Of a stretch of DNA of 64,000 bases, positions 63,908 through 64,000 are shown one piece after another. Position 1 is the stretch's first letter. The number at the start of each line of letters is the position of its first letter. The stretch is from positions 62,001 through 126,000 of the forward strand of contig CAMJGD010000005.1 in the NCBI GenBank assembly GCA_946405135.1, written 5' to 3'. The DNA is from an uncultured Clostridiaceae bacterium (GTDB taxonomy: Bacteria; Bacillota; Clostridia; Clostridiales; Clostridiaceae). The notes under the pieces are model-generated. The model did not search any database, was not told the DNA's origin, and worked only from the letters and a program-made list of their open reading frames with translations. A program made the position numbers and the translations under genes.

Positions 63908-64000
63908 TTATCGCACTGACATATATTTTTCAATTTCTTTAGAAGTCAATTTCCTCACCTCCATATTTGGATATTCTTTGTATTTCCCCACTGTAAAAAT
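63908..64000 (-). CDS. C-terminal end of an unidentified gene (runs off the right edge)
   Basis: The last 30 residues of a minus-strand frame, ending ...TSKEIEKYMSVR before TAA at 63908-63910. It is Lys/Glu-rich. Too short to name. There is an internal GGAGGTGAGG followed by a TTG, so an alternative is a tiny downstream frame; I favour a gene tail. Confidence 0.45.
   Translation of the reverse strand: MFTVGKYKEYPNMEVRKLTSKEIEKYMSVR

Overview
The window is low-GC DNA (roughly 30% G+C by eye) with strong AGGAGG-type ribosome binding sites, frequent TTG starts and AT-rich spacers. Its gene content (glycyl-radical pyruvate formate-lyase with activase, rubredoxin, L-lactate dehydrogenase, PEP carboxykinase, T-box and cobalamin riboswitches, MurT/GatD, PotA-PotB-PotCD) points to an anaerobic fermentative Firmicute, most likely Clostridium sensu stricto. 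I do not assign a species. No rRNA, tRNA, CRISPR array or intact insertion sequence was seen.

Layout. 1-3.8 kb: an EamA transporter fragment, a D-Ala-D-Ala carboxypeptidase, a Nudix hydrolase, a small membrane protein and a LUD protein. 3.9-10.1 kb: a cobalamin riboswitch followed by an ECF transporter (T component, fused double ATPase, S component) and two secreted proteins with transcobalamin-like DUF4430 domains; the first also has an alpha/alpha-toroid region and an LPKTG sortase signal. I read this as a B12 capture-and-import operon and consider it the most interesting locus. 10.2-13 kb: an M3 oligopeptidase and a second EamA transporter. 13.2-21 kb: a PTS operon with a PRD activator, galactitol-family IIA, IIB and IIC, a class II ketose-bisphosphate aldolase, an archaeal-type triosephosphate isomerase paralogue, a YjbQ/UPF0047 protein and a fuculose-phosphate-type aldolase. 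It has no polyol dehydrogenase, so a ketose substrate is a reasonable guess.

21.2-34.4 kb: a polysaccharide deacetylase; a murT-gatD operon headed by a degenerate CapA-like protein; mannose-6-phosphate isomerase; PEP carboxykinase; a transglutaminase-like protein lacking its catalytic residues; SurE; a thioredoxin-like protein; UppP; phosphofructokinase with a structured leader; and a class A beta-lactamase-fold protein whose active-site serine is glycine. 34.4-40.5 kb: the de novo pyrimidine operon pyrB-I-C-F-K-D-E behind a PyrR-type attenuator. 40.5-44 kb: pflB-pflA with two Rex-like operators upstream.

44-61.8 kb: rubredoxin (53 aa), an M48 protease, a DEDDh exonuclease, the polyamine ABC operon potA-potB-potCD, ldh, a T-box-controlled asnA, birA, a PAS-GGDEF-HD-GYP protein, a PIN-PhoH ATPase, a phosphodiester glycosidase, a membrane-anchored unknown, a site-2 protease and trmB. 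61.8-64 kb is accessory and decayed: a cluster of about six imperfect direct repeats, a long hairpin, a CPBP protease pseudogene with stops and a frameshift, a YcxB-like gene and the tail of another gene.

How the genes work together: PTS sugars, Pfk, PckA, Ldh and Pfl serve fermentative carbon flow; Pyr, AsnA and Pot serve nucleotide, asparagine and polyamine supply under RNA-based control; DacF, MurT/GatD and UppP serve the cell wall. Start codons were chosen by ribosome binding site spacing, so several genes are shorter than the longest open frame.
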